Shown here one piece after another: positions 9,001-16,383 of a DNA stretch of 64,000 nt. The DNA lies in NCBI RefSeq assembly GCF_010119205.1, contig NZ_WRXM01000003.1:310001-374000 (forward strand). Direction: 5' to 3'. The notes beneath the pieces were generated by a model. That model searched no databases. It was given only the letters and a program-made list of their open reading frames with translations, and was not told the origin of the DNA. The stretch comes from Haloarcula limicola. GTDB lineage: Archaea; Halobacteriota; Halobacteria; Halobacteriales; Haloarculaceae. Position numbers and translations under genes: made by a program. The stretch's first letter is position 1. Each line of letters begins with the position of its first letter.

Positions 9001-10399
9001 GCAGCATCGCGTCGGGGTTGGCCTCCTTGACGCGGGTCCGGACCTCCGCCCAGAAGTCGTGGGGGACGCCGTAGGCGACGTCACAGCGGAAGCCGTCGAC
9101 CTTCTCGGCCCAGAAGTCGACGACCGAGAGCATGTGCTCGCGCAGCGCGGGTGTCTCGTAGGCGACGTTGATGAGGTCCGACCAGCCGAAGAAGGAGTAG
9201 GGCTCGCCGTCGGCGGTCCGCTCGTACCACTCGTAGTACTTCGAGTCCGTCCCGGCGGAACTGGCCTGCCGGTAGAAGCGGTGTTCGGCCGCGGTGTGGT
9301 TGAACACGAGGTCGAAGACGACCTTGATGTCGCGGTCGTGGCAGGCATCGACGAACGCCTCGTACTCCGCGACGCTGCCGAGGGCGTCAGCGGTGTCGAA
9401 GAAGTCGGTCGTGTCGTAGCCGTGCGGACCGCCCGGCGAGTCCGGGTTCTGGTGGCTCGTCGCCTCTAAGACCGGCGTGAGCCACACCCAGTCGAGGCCC
9501 AACTCGTCGAGATAGTCGACCCGGTCGGAGAGATAGCCGAAGTCCACCTCGCCGGGACCGGTGCCGAACGACCGCGTGAAGATCTCGTAACCGACCGAGT
9601 TCGGGAGCCAGTCGGGGACGGCGTTCAGCGACCGGGCGCTCCGGTCGTCGGCGTCGAGCTCGACGGTGACGGAGACGCCGTGGCGGTCGGCGACCGGGAC
9701 GGCGTGGATCCGTGCCGTACCGTCGACGGCGTCCGCCGGGATCCGGGCGGTGGTCCCGTCGACGGTGACGGCGTCGGCTGTGAGGGACGCGCGGTCGTCG
9801 GGAAGGAACTCCACGTCCACGTCCTCGGCCGTCGCCTCGCTGTCGGGCGCGGCGTCGGGATCGGTCTCGACGACGAAGGACTTCGTCTTCGGGTCGTAGC
9901 GCCCCTCGGCGCGGAGTCGAGGTGGACCAGCGGCGTCGTCGGACGGTTCGGGAAAGACCCGAACGGTGAGCCGGTGCGTCCCGTCGGGCGCGTCGAGTTC
10001 GAGGCCGTAGGTGCCCGGCACGTCCGGGTCGAACTCGACGACGCCGTCGCCGTAGTCGTACTCCTCGGGGTCCTCGTAGAATCCCGCGACGCCGCTGTCC
10101 GCCGGCGTCTCGACCACGCGCCACGCGAACGCGTCGTCGCCGTAGTTCACCGGATCGCGCTCGGGATCCGGGATTCGCGGTGCGAGCGTGTTCCGGCCGT
10201 CCGGCGAGCCGTCGCCCCGGTAACTCACCGCGAGCGGGTCGACCAGTTTCTCCCCCGCGTGAATGAACCGGGGCGGCCCCGGATGGTGTCCGTCCGTGGC
10301 CGACGAGGAGGCGAGAGACCGGATGCCCTCGTCAAGTTTTCCACCGAGCGACAGTGCACCGAGTCCGCCGATACCGCCGAGATATTCGCGTCGTTTCAT
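6089..10399 (-). CDS. Exported GH13 alpha-amylase family enzyme with three C-terminal glucodextranase-C-like domains
   Basis: This 1436-residue protein starts with a twin-arginine signal (KRREYL, then a Gly/Ala/Leu stretch), so it should be exported folded. Residues about 40-260 form beta-rich N-terminal domains with an early GPPRFIHAG motif. The GH13 catalytic domain runs from about 265 to 660, with nucleophile Asp440 (GFRCDVAYG), acid/base Glu469 (LLDEVIP) and the third Asp533 (ENHDMRR). From about residue 735 to the end, three copies of a domain start with GDDHGPGSYTYPT or a close variant (about 738, 970 and 1210), resembling the C-terminal module of glucodextranase. The enzyme should cut alpha-glucans outside the cell. 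Family GH13 enzymes are usually 450-700 residues, so the size here comes from the repeats. It stands alone, 199 nt from its neighbour. Confidence 0.88.
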   Translation of the reverse strand: MKRREYLGGIGGLGALSLGGKLDEGIRSLASSSATDGHHPGPPRFIHAGEKLVDPLAVSYRGDGSPDGRNTLAPRIPDPERDPVNYGDDAFAWRVVETPADSGVAGFYEDPEEYDYGDGVVEFDPDVPGTYGLELDAPDGTHRLTVRVFPEPSDDAAGPPRLRAEGRYDPKTKSFVVETDPDAAPDSEATAEDVDVEFLPDDRASLTADAVTVDGTTARIPADAVDGTARIHAVPVADRHGVSVTVELDADDRSARSLNAVPDWLPNSVGYEIFTRSFGTGPGEVDFGYLSDRVDYLDELGLDWVWLTPVLEATSHQNPDSPGGPHGYDTTDFFDTADALGSVAEYEAFVDACHDRDIKVVFDLVFNHTAAEHRFYRQASSAGTDSKYYEWYERTADGEPYSFFGWSDLINVAYETPALREHMLSVVDFWAEKVDGFRCDVAYGVPHDFWAEVRTRVKEANPDAMLLDEVIPYEAEFGGDEFDMHFDDWLVNTLRSIGQGGTPADALRSTVTHRQNEGFPDRDLFLQYVENHDMRRYLDVADRSAQRAAAAATFTLPGVPMVYYGQERALTNYSEPRIDEKGHFRAFMNWDEYDQEHLEFYRSLVDARHDLPALRESAELTGVYYETDSEDVVAYGRDAGEERAVVVLNFGSEPAEVTLRGAVDGTDLIENRPPRASERGEERGRGVAKAGERSNADVQCRPDNSGDDAEPTTVTVDSVGVFAADSLSGLGEEVASLDDPAGDDHGPGSYTYPTDDVFADGAFDLTGLSLHETPDAYQLRVTVDAPIENAWDLDHGFSLQHLQFYLRDPDATGGATAAREGVNATLSQPYHRRVVADGERGARVEGPDGEALADGDVFVSPSTRSIRVDVPKSAIDGSLTSWQVAPLLLGYDPEGAGGVRQVNESNAARYFGGGTGDASRMGTDPNVIDAVVPSGTSQAEALGYTGSETATIPYATFAEGLYGTLLERWDDPTGDGHGPGSYTAPTADPFYDGAFDLASFGVYEDGDRYTFTMEIAGGVENPWGLANGYSLQFPQVYVRDPSADSGDTAAREGVNATFDSPYQYRLVAPPETKETGGLPIRTAVETSDGSVVTDDVVVYTVEAQDTIAASVPKSAFDGRLGEMELVPLLLGYDGYGLGGVRRVNATRDQYRFGGGSGDDSTLGSDPQVIDLVTPRGTSQGDALSYSASSRASIPYLSMDGLNGTLLKRWEDPAGDDHGPGSYTYPTNATFDDGTFDLTGVELYEDDGRYQFVYYLDTSVVNPWSGPNGFSFQTMQIYLRDPSADGTVPSTTTAREGVWAEFEAPYHYRVWAEGWRARIEDANGESVASEAVSAAAYADRDAIAVSFPKETIGDVTEMETMPLLLGQSGSDPGRIRPVAASASKWRFGGGRDDRMDPNIIDMVAPEGTTQANALSYSANERAVLPFLSAPAGGEDSE

Positions 10400-10598
10400 G
10401 GCTGTCTGCGAACGCCAGTCGATGCGTTCTCGGAGCGCCAGCGGCGACCCGAGCCGCGACTGTACCGTTCGTATCCCCCAACAAATTCTATGGACAAAAA
10501 GTCTATCACAGATTACACTAGAAAAGTATCCGACAAGTTGCTCGAAAATTCCACGCCGAGGAGGTCATAACTCGCTCAGAACGGTGGTCAGCGGCGGC

Positions 10599-11945
10599 TC
10601 AGTCGGACAGTTCGGGCGTCGAAACGGTCGCCTCGCTCTCGTTCTCACCCTCGACCGTCGCCCGGTCGGGCAGATTGGGGTCGGGTTTCCGGCCCAGCGT
10701 GAGGAACCGCTCGGTGAGCGTGAGTTCCTCCGGGCTCGGGCTCGACTTCTGTATCGGCTCGTACTCGACGGCCACGCTCCCGTCGTCCGCGGCGATGCGG
10801 ACCGCACAGAGCTGATACGACGGGTAGAAGACCGGCGGGAGGAGGCCGATGACGCCGTCGCGGCGGTGAAGACGTTTGAGCCACGTCCCGCTGTTGACCA
10901 TCAGTCCCTCGTCGAGCGCCCGCATCCGCGGCCGGTGGGTGTGGCCGTAACAGAAGACGGCCGTCTCCTCGCGGCGACCGAGGACCTCGCGGGCGGCGTC
11001 CTCGTAGGACGTCTCCGCGTCGACGGTCAGCCCGGTTTCGAGGATGCCGAAGCGGTCGATCGTCTTGTTGATGTCCCGGCGGAGGAGGTACAGCGGGACG
11101 CCCACGAGCAATAGGAGACCGGTCACGGTGACGTTGATCGCCAACAAGAACCAGATCGCGGTCCCCGCGGTGCCGAACTGCCCGAGGAACGACGTGGTCC
11201 ACTCGACGGGCGTCGACCAGACGCCGACGAGGTTGAGGCCCGCGACCACCGCGAGGATGGCGCTGACGTTGAACAGGAGCAGGAACGGCAGCAGGGCGTA
11301 CCGGAGGAGCGGGTTCATCTCGCGGTAGAAGTACTTCGAGAGCAGCCAGATCGGGACCCGTTCGGTCGGCGTGACCGCCTGCACGTCCTTGAGCCAGTTG
11401 TACCGACCGCGGTCGGAGAGCTGGCCCGCCCGGCTGGTGACGAGCGTATTGTAGTAGTAGCCCAGCGGCGCGACGTTGGGGTCGCCCCAGTCGTCGATCC
11501 GGTTGTTCGGGTCGTGCTGGTGGCCGTGTTCGAAGTGTATCACCCGGCCGCCGACCGGTCGCGTGAACGACTGGGACTGCAGCAGGTCGACGTTGTACTC
11601 GGCGAAGCGCTCGACGTACTCGTCGTAGGCCGCGAGTTCGTGGTCGTGGTTGCCCGGCAGGAGCGTGATATCGACGTTCTCGCCGGTCTCGCGCAACTGC
11701 TCGAACAACTGGGGATACGTCGATTCGAGCACGTCGAACTTCGCCGTTCCCTCGACGCGGGTGAACTCCCAGAGCCCGAAGGCGTCGCCGTTGATCACCA
11801 GCTCGGCGTCCTCGTCGGTCTCGGCCAACCGGCCGAGGAATTCGAGGAGTTCGTCGAGGAACTCGACGTCGCCCAGCTGTTCGTCACCGCCGATGTGGAG
11901 GTCGCTGATGACGTAGTACACCCGGTCCTCGCCCGTGCCGCCCAT
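10599..11945 (-). CDS. Calcineurin-like metallophosphoesterase with internal membrane segments
   Basis: This 448-residue protein contains the full metallophosphoesterase motif set: DLHIGGDEQ (about 15), NGDAFGLWE (about 51), GNHDHE (about 97), and the late GHTHRP (about 335). Between GNHD and GHTH lies a roughly 100-residue insertion with two strongly hydrophobic segments (LLPFLLLFNVSAILAVVAGL and IWFLLAINVTVTGLLLLVG), so the phosphoesterase domain is assembled around a membrane hairpin. The substrate is unknown; relatives act on nucleotides, lipid pyrophosphates or phosphodiesters. A Glu/Ser-rich tail follows. The gene is single and stops 199 nt upstream of the amylase start on the same strand. 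Confidence 0.85.
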   Translation of the reverse strand: MGGTGEDRVYYVISDLHIGGDEQLGDVEFLDELLEFLGRLAETDEDAELVINGDAFGLWEFTRVEGTAKFDVLESTYPQLFEQLRETGENVDITLLPGNHDHELAAYDEYVERFAEYNVDLLQSQSFTRPVGGRVIHFEHGHQHDPNNRIDDWGDPNVAPLGYYYNTLVTSRAGQLSDRGRYNWLKDVQAVTPTERVPIWLLSKYFYREMNPLLRYALLPFLLLFNVSAILAVVAGLNLVGVWSTPVEWTTSFLGQFGTAGTAIWFLLAINVTVTGLLLLVGVPLYLLRRDINKTIDRFGILETGLTVDAETSYEDAAREVLGRREETAVFCYGHTHRPRMRALDEGLMVNSGTWLKRLHRRDGVIGLLPPVFYPSYQLCAVRIAADDGSVAVEYEPIQKSSPSPEELTLTERFLTLGRKPDPNLPDRATVEGENESEATVSTPELSD

Positions 11946-12309
11946 TACGTATGATTGTCGGATGCAGCGTCAAAGGTGTTGTTCTCCGGTCGCCGGCCCA
12001 TCGCCGGCGTGCATCTCCCGTTCGGCGCGAGAATCGCCGGGGCGTCCGGCCCCGGCGAACGGTCGTCTCCAGCCTTCACTCTGGAACGACAGTCGGAGAT
12101 GCAGACGGAACGTCTGCGCCGTAACGTCCACCATTTTTACGTAAATAATTGGCGGCTGAAGCCGAACAGTCCCGCGGAGTCCCGTCGAAAGTCTTTGGTC
12201 CGTAGCGGGCATACGACAGTCGAGTGACCGTGTTCGGACGCGTTCGAGGGAAAAACGGGTCGGCGTCGCCGAGCGAGGCGTCGAGCGCGGCGGCGACGGA
12301 GGCGCGACG
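11946..12309. other. Divergent spacer with 10-bp palindrome TTTACGTAAA
   Basis: No gene is seen in these 364 bp between the phosphoesterase and the molybdoenzyme, which are read away from each other. The only clear element is the perfect palindrome TTTACGTAAA at 12136-12145 inside an AT-rich patch, 165 bp before the molybdoenzyme start. GGAGGCG at about 12297 is its ribosome binding site. Confidence 0.4.
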
Positions 12310-14268
12310 ATGAGCGATACCGACGACGAGCGGCCGGCCGACGACGCGACGGTCTGTCCGCTCTGTGCGGTCGGCTGCACGCTCGCACCGAGCGACGGTG
12401 AAGAGGGCCGCGCGCGAGGCGTCCCCGGCCCGGTGAACCGCGACGGGCACCTCTGCCAGCGCGGTATCGGCGCGTTCGACGCGCTCGGGAGCGACGATCG
12501 GCTGACGACCCCGCTCGTCCGCCGCGACGGCGAACTGCGAGCGGCCTCGTGGCCCGAGGCGCTGGATCGGGCCGCGGACGCGCTCGCTTCCGTCGCCGAC
12601 GGGCACGACGCCGACGCGCTGTGCTTCTTCGGCGCGCCCCACTGCACCAACGAGGAGAACTACCTCCTGCAGAAACTCGCCCGCACGCTCGGCACGAACA
12701 ACGTCGACAACCGCGCGCGAATCTGTCACGCCGCCGGGATGACGGCGCTCGAAACCCGCCTCGGTCGCCCGGCGATGACGAACTCGCTGTCCGGGCTCTC
12801 CGACGCCGACGTGCTACTGGTCGTGGGAGCCAACCCCGCGCGCCAGCAGCCGGTGGCGTTCGACTCGTACGTCCGCCCCGCCCTCCACGACGGGACGGCG
12901 CTCGTCCACGTCGACCCCCGGGAGAACCAGACGACGAGAGCGGCGTCGGCACATCTCGCTCCCCGTCCCGGAACGGACGCGCTCGTCGTCACGGCGCTCT
13001 GTGCGCTCGCGGCCGAGCGCGGCGGAGTCGACGAGTCGTTCGTCGCCGAGCGGACGAGCGGTTACGGGGAATACGCCGACTCGCTCGCCGACTTCGACGC
13101 CGACCGCGCGGCGGCGACGGCGGACGTCCCCCCCGAGGACCTCGGAGCGGTCGCCGACCGGATCGCGGCGGCTGACCGCGTGGCCGTCCTCGCCGGGACC
13201 GGTATCGAAGGCGGGAGCGACACCGCCGACGCGCTGCTCAACCTCCTCTTACTGACCGGGAATTTCGGCCGGTCCGGGACGGGGATGAACGTCCTCCGCG
13301 GGCTGAACAACGAGCAGGGGGCGACCGACGCGGGATGCCGACCGGATCGACTGCCGGGACACCGGCCCGTCGACTCCCCCGAAGACAGAGCGCACGTGGC
13401 GGACGAGTGGGGTATCGATCCGCCCGCGACGCCCGGTCTCACGGAGCGAGCGGCCGTCGAGCGGTTCGGCGAGTCGGTCCACGGGGCGCTGGTCGTCGGC
13501 GAGAATCCGGCCGTCGAGAAGCGCGACGCGTCGTGGCTCCGAAACCGGTTGACCGACCTCTCGGCGCTCGTGGTCGTCGACCTCTTCGAGAGCGAGACGA
13601 CCGACCACGCCGACGTGGTGCTTCCCGCCGCCGCGGGCGTGGAGAAGGCCGGCACCGTGACGAACCTCGACCGGCGCGTTCAGTCGCTCGCGCCGGCGGT
13701 CGCGCCGCCGGGCGACGCGCGCCCGGACTTCGAGATCCTCCGCGAACTCGGGACCCGTCTCGTCGGCGACGCCTTCGAGTACGAGGACTCGGCCGCGGCC
13801 TTCGAGGAGTGGACGCGGCTCAGCCCGGTCCACGAGGGGATGACGCGGAGCGCCGTCGCCGACGGCGGCGTCCAGTGGCCGACGGCGGGCGACGGTTCGA
13901 GCGGGACCGCGGTCCTCTACGAGGAGGCGTTCGAGACGGAGAGCGGGCGCGCCGCCTTCGCCGACGTGGAGACGAGTATCGCCGACGCGCCCGCCGACGA
14001 GCTCACGCTCCTCGTCGGCAGTCGCGCCGGCGGCGTCGCCGCCGGGCCGTCCGACGAGCGGGTCCACCTCGCCGAGGCCGACGCCGCGTCGCGGGGCATC
14101 GAGGACGGCGAGACCGTCGTCGTCCGCAACGACGCCGCCGCGGTCGAGGCGACCGCCGCCGTCGGCGGGAGCGTCCGCGAGGGGACGGCGTACCTCCACG
14201 CGGACGTCGCGGACCCGCTCGTCCGGGACGAGAGCGCGACCGTGCGCGTCCGCCCGGCATCGCAGTGA
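12310..14268 (+). CDS. Molybdopterin oxidoreductase, formate dehydrogenase alpha-like (stand-alone)
   Basis: This 652-residue protein belongs to the FdhF/NapA group of molybdopterin enzymes. A 4Fe-4S cluster is bound by Cys16, Cys19, Cys23 and Cys49. The predicted molybdenum ligand is Cys139 followed by His140 (ARICHA), matching the position of selenocysteine-His in E. coli FdhF. The RGLNNEQGATDAG motif keeps the formate-site arginine. The C-terminal 120 residues form the MopB-binding barrel. The length is shorter than the second FdhA at 50312, and no NuoG-like domain or electron-transfer subunit is next to it, so its partner is unknown. It may be a formate dehydrogenase, or an assimilatory nitrate reductase-like enzyme. 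The start is supported by GGAGG about 8 nt upstream. Confidence 0.85.
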   Translation: MSDTDDERPADDATVCPLCAVGCTLAPSDGEEGRARGVPGPVNRDGHLCQRGIGAFDALGSDDRLTTPLVRRDGELRAASWPEALDRAADALASVADGHDADALCFFGAPHCTNEENYLLQKLARTLGTNNVDNRARICHAAGMTALETRLGRPAMTNSLSGLSDADVLLVVGANPARQQPVAFDSYVRPALHDGTALVHVDPRENQTTRAASAHLAPRPGTDALVVTALCALAAERGGVDESFVAERTSGYGEYADSLADFDADRAAATADVPPEDLGAVADRIAAADRVAVLAGTGIEGGSDTADALLNLLLLTGNFGRSGTGMNVLRGLNNEQGATDAGCRPDRLPGHRPVDSPEDRAHVADEWGIDPPATPGLTERAAVERFGESVHGALVVGENPAVEKRDASWLRNRLTDLSALVVVDLFESETTDHADVVLPAAAGVEKAGTVTNLDRRVQSLAPAVAPPGDARPDFEILRELGTRLVGDAFEYEDSAAAFEEWTRLSPVHEGMTRSAVADGGVQWPTAGDGSSGTAVLYEEAFETESGRAAFADVETSIADAPADELTLLVGSRAGGVAAGPSDERVHLAEADAASRGIEDGETVVVRNDAAAVEATAAVGGSVREGTAYLHADVADPLVRDESATVRVRPASQ

Positions 14269-14364
14269 GAGCGGACGCTCCGCTCGCAGAGACGTGTTCG
14301 GAGAAGTCGATTTCGCCGTCGGAAGCGGATCGGCCGTCGATCCGTCGCCGCGGTCTCGGTCGGT

Positions 14365-14754
14365 TTACTCGGCGTGCTGGTCTCGCTCTCGGGTCGACGC
14401 CCAGAAGGCGACGGCCCCGCCCAGGAAGGCGACGTTGCGGAGGAAGTTGTCGAGTTCGGCGTCTCGCTCGTCGCCCGACTCGTTCCAGAAGTCGTGCATC
14501 CCAGGCGTCACGCCGAGCATGAACGCCGCGATGGCGACGGCCCCCAGCAGCGGCGCGAGACCGAGCGCGAGCGCGATCCCGCCGACGAACAGCAGCGAAC
14601 TGGCGAGGGGGACGAGCGTCCCGGCGAGCGGCACCCCGACGCTGTCGGCGTAGGCGACCATGTCGTCTAAGTCCGAGAGGTTACTGTAGCCGTCGCGTGC
14701 GAACTTCGCACCGAAGGCGGCCCGTGCGAGTACGAACACTGCGTGTTTCAGCAT
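14365..14754 (-). CDS. DoxX family membrane protein
   Basis: The ATG at 14754 is chosen because GGAGG lies 5 nt upstream; a longer frame starting at 14805 has no such support. The 129-residue product begins MLKHAVFVLARAAFGAKF, followed by three further hydrophobic segments with small-residue-rich turns (VPLASSLLFVGGIALALGLA, LGAVAIAAFMLG, FLRNVAFLGGAVAFW), the four-helix layout of DoxX proteins. Members are associated with thiosulfate oxidation or oxidative stress, but this one has no partner that would define its role. It is convergent with the molybdoenzyme and divergent from the alcohol dehydrogenase. Confidence 0.82.
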   Translation of the reverse strand: MLKHAVFVLARAAFGAKFARDGYSNLSDLDDMVAYADSVGVPLAGTLVPLASSLLFVGGIALALGLAPLLGAVAIAAFMLGVTPGMHDFWNESGDERDAELDNFLRNVAFLGGAVAFWASTRERDQHAE

Positions 14755-14887
14755 ATCGCCTCCAAGCGGTGGAGTCGGAAAACCGCTGTGGCCGTCCCCT
14801 TCCATGGCCGATATCTCAGTCGGCGGCGCTCGTCGGACGAGAGCGGTCCCACAGTATTATGTTTAGCGTCAACAGTTATCACAAGTA

Positions 14888-15946
14888 ATGCGCGCAGCAG
14901 TGTTCACGGGGCACGGCGATCCACTCGAGATACGCGAAGTCGACGAACCGACCGCCGACCCGACGGGCGTCGTGGTCGAGACGCAGGCGTGTGGCATCTG
15001 CCGGAGCGACTGGCACGCCTGGCAGGGCGACCCGGCCTGGGAGGGCCGGGGATTCGAGGACGGACACGTCTTCGGGCACGAACCCGCCGGCGTCGTCGTC
15101 GAGGTCGGCGACGAAGTGGAGGAGGTCCGGGAGGGCGACCACGTCACCGTGCCGTTCAACCTCGGCGACGGGACGTGTCCGGCCTGCCGAGACGGTCACT
15201 CGAACCTCTGTGACGAGCGGATCCCGTTCGGCCTGACCCCGGAATCGCCCGGCGCGTTCGCCGAGCGGTTCCACGTCCCGTGGGCCGACTACAACGTCGT
15301 CCCCCTCCCGTCGGGGATCTCGCCCGTCGAGATGGCCGGACTGGGCTGTCGGTTCATGACCTCGTTTCACGCGCTCGCCCACCGAGCGGACCTCACCGGC
15401 GGGGACTGGGTCGCGGTCCAGGGCTGCGGCGGCGTCGGTCTCTCCGCGGTGCACATCGCCGACGCCCTCGGCGCGAACGTCGTCGCCGTCGACCTCTTCG
15501 CGGAGAAACTGGACACCGCAAGCGAGTTGGGTGCCGTCGAGACCGTCGACGCCGAGGCGGTGGACGACGTGCCGGCGGCGGTGAGAGCAGTCACCGGCGG
15601 CGGAGCGGACGTCTCGGTGGACGCCCTCGGTATCTCCGAGACGTGCCGCAACTCGGTCGAGAGCCTGCGAAAGCGCGGGCAACACCTCCAGATCGGGCTG
15701 ACGTCGAGCGAAGACGCCGGGGAGATCTCGCTGCCCACCGATAGGATGGTCGCCAAGGAGCTCCAGTTCGTCGGCTCCTTCGGGATGCCCCGTCCCCGCT
15801 ACGACGAGATCTTCCGGATGATAGCACACGGGAAACTCGACCCCGCCGCGGTGGTCTCCGAGACCGTCTCGCTCGACGCCGTCCCCGAGAGACTGGCCGC
15901 CATGACGGACTTCGGGACCAGCGGGATTCCCGTCGTGGAGTTCTGA
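14888..15946 (+). CDS. Zinc-dependent alcohol dehydrogenase (MDR family)
   Basis: This 352-residue medium-chain dehydrogenase has the catalytic zinc ligands in GICRSDWHAW and GHEPAG, and a Rossmann NAD(P)-binding loop (VQGCGGVGLSAVHIADALGA, about residue 180). The structural zinc lobe reads TCPACRDGHSNLC and has only three of the usual four cysteines; the first ligand position is occupied by Asp in a DGTC context. This is seen in some family members and may weaken the site. It should oxidise a primary or secondary alcohol to aldehyde or ketone, with the substrate not predictable. An AT-rich stretch with tattatgttta precedes it and probably holds the TATA box. Confidence 0.88.
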   Translation: MRAAVFTGHGDPLEIREVDEPTADPTGVVVETQACGICRSDWHAWQGDPAWEGRGFEDGHVFGHEPAGVVVEVGDEVEEVREGDHVTVPFNLGDGTCPACRDGHSNLCDERIPFGLTPESPGAFAERFHVPWADYNVVPLPSGISPVEMAGLGCRFMTSFHALAHRADLTGGDWVAVQGCGGVGLSAVHIADALGANVVAVDLFAEKLDTASELGAVETVDAEAVDDVPAAVRAVTGGGADVSVDALGISETCRNSVESLRKRGQHLQIGLTSSEDAGEISLPTDRMVAKELQFVGSFGMPRPRYDEIFRMIAHGKLDPAAVVSETVSLDAVPERLAAMTDFGTSGIPVVEF

Positions 15947-15998
15947 GACGAACTCCGGTACCGACGCCGATGCCTCTTAGCCGAGCGACACCGCATCG

Positions 15999-16021
15999 CT
16001 TATACTTTAGGTTTGCCTAAA
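15999..16021. promoter_or_regulatory. TATA box with overlapping DtxR/SirR-type iron operator
   Basis: CTTATAC at 15999-16005 is a TATA box. It is followed at once by the palindrome TTTAGG-TTTG-CCTAAA at 16006-16021, whose half-sites are the TTAGG/CCTAA type bound by metal-responsive DtxR-family repressors (Idr/SirR in haloarchaea). It lies between TATA and the predicted start of transcription of the amphi-Trp gene, the right place for repression. Confidence 0.6.
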
Positions 16022-16038
16022 TAGCGGTGAGAGCCACG

Positions 16039-16341
16039 ATGTCCGAACCAGACTCCGCGAGCGACGAAACGAACGAACGAACGCTCATCCGGTCGGGACG
16101 CGAGTTCGAACAGGAGTACCGGCTCGACGCGAGCGAGGCGGGCGAGTTCCTGATAGCCCTCGGCGAGCAGCTACGCGACGGGGACGAGCTCACCGTTACG
16201 ACCGACGAGTGGGAACTGCCCTTCGCCTTCGGCGAACCGGTGGAACTCGAACTCGACTTCGAGGGGGTCGGCGACCCCGAGCTCGAGATCGAGTTGGCGC
16301 TGCCGGGCCGCACCGACGAGCAAGCGCCGGACGTCGAGTGA
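16039..16341 (+). CDS. Amphi-Trp domain protein
   Basis: The ATG at 16039 with GGTGA 10 nt upstream is preferred to the GTG at 16027. The 100-residue acidic product holds one amphi-Trp domain: a helix (ASEAGEFLIALGEQLRDG) followed by TDEWELPFAFGEPVELELDFE, with the conserved Trp and alternating Glu/hydrophobic strands. The family is common in haloarchaea and has no established function. The promoter carries a probable iron- or manganese-responsive operator, which suggests that expression follows metal supply. It is convergent with mscS. Confidence 0.82.
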   Translation: MSEPDSASDETNERTLIRSGREFEQEYRLDASEAGEFLIALGEQLRDGDELTVTTDEWELPFAFGEPVELELDFEGVGDPELEIELALPGRTDEQAPDVE

Positions 16342-16353
16342 CGGCGCGGCGAT

Positions 16354-16376
16354 AGAACACTTCGATAGAGGGGTCT
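16354..16376 (+). repeat. Isolated copy of the origin repeat (ORB-like)
   Basis: AACACTTCGATAGAGGGG at 16356-16373 lies between the convergent stops of the amphi-Trp and mscS genes. With flanks it is identical over 23 bp (16354-16376) to the copy at 62384-62406 in the predicted replication origin 46 kb away. It is the only copy seen outside the origin. Confidence 0.75.
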
Positions 16377-16383
16377 CGCCGGG

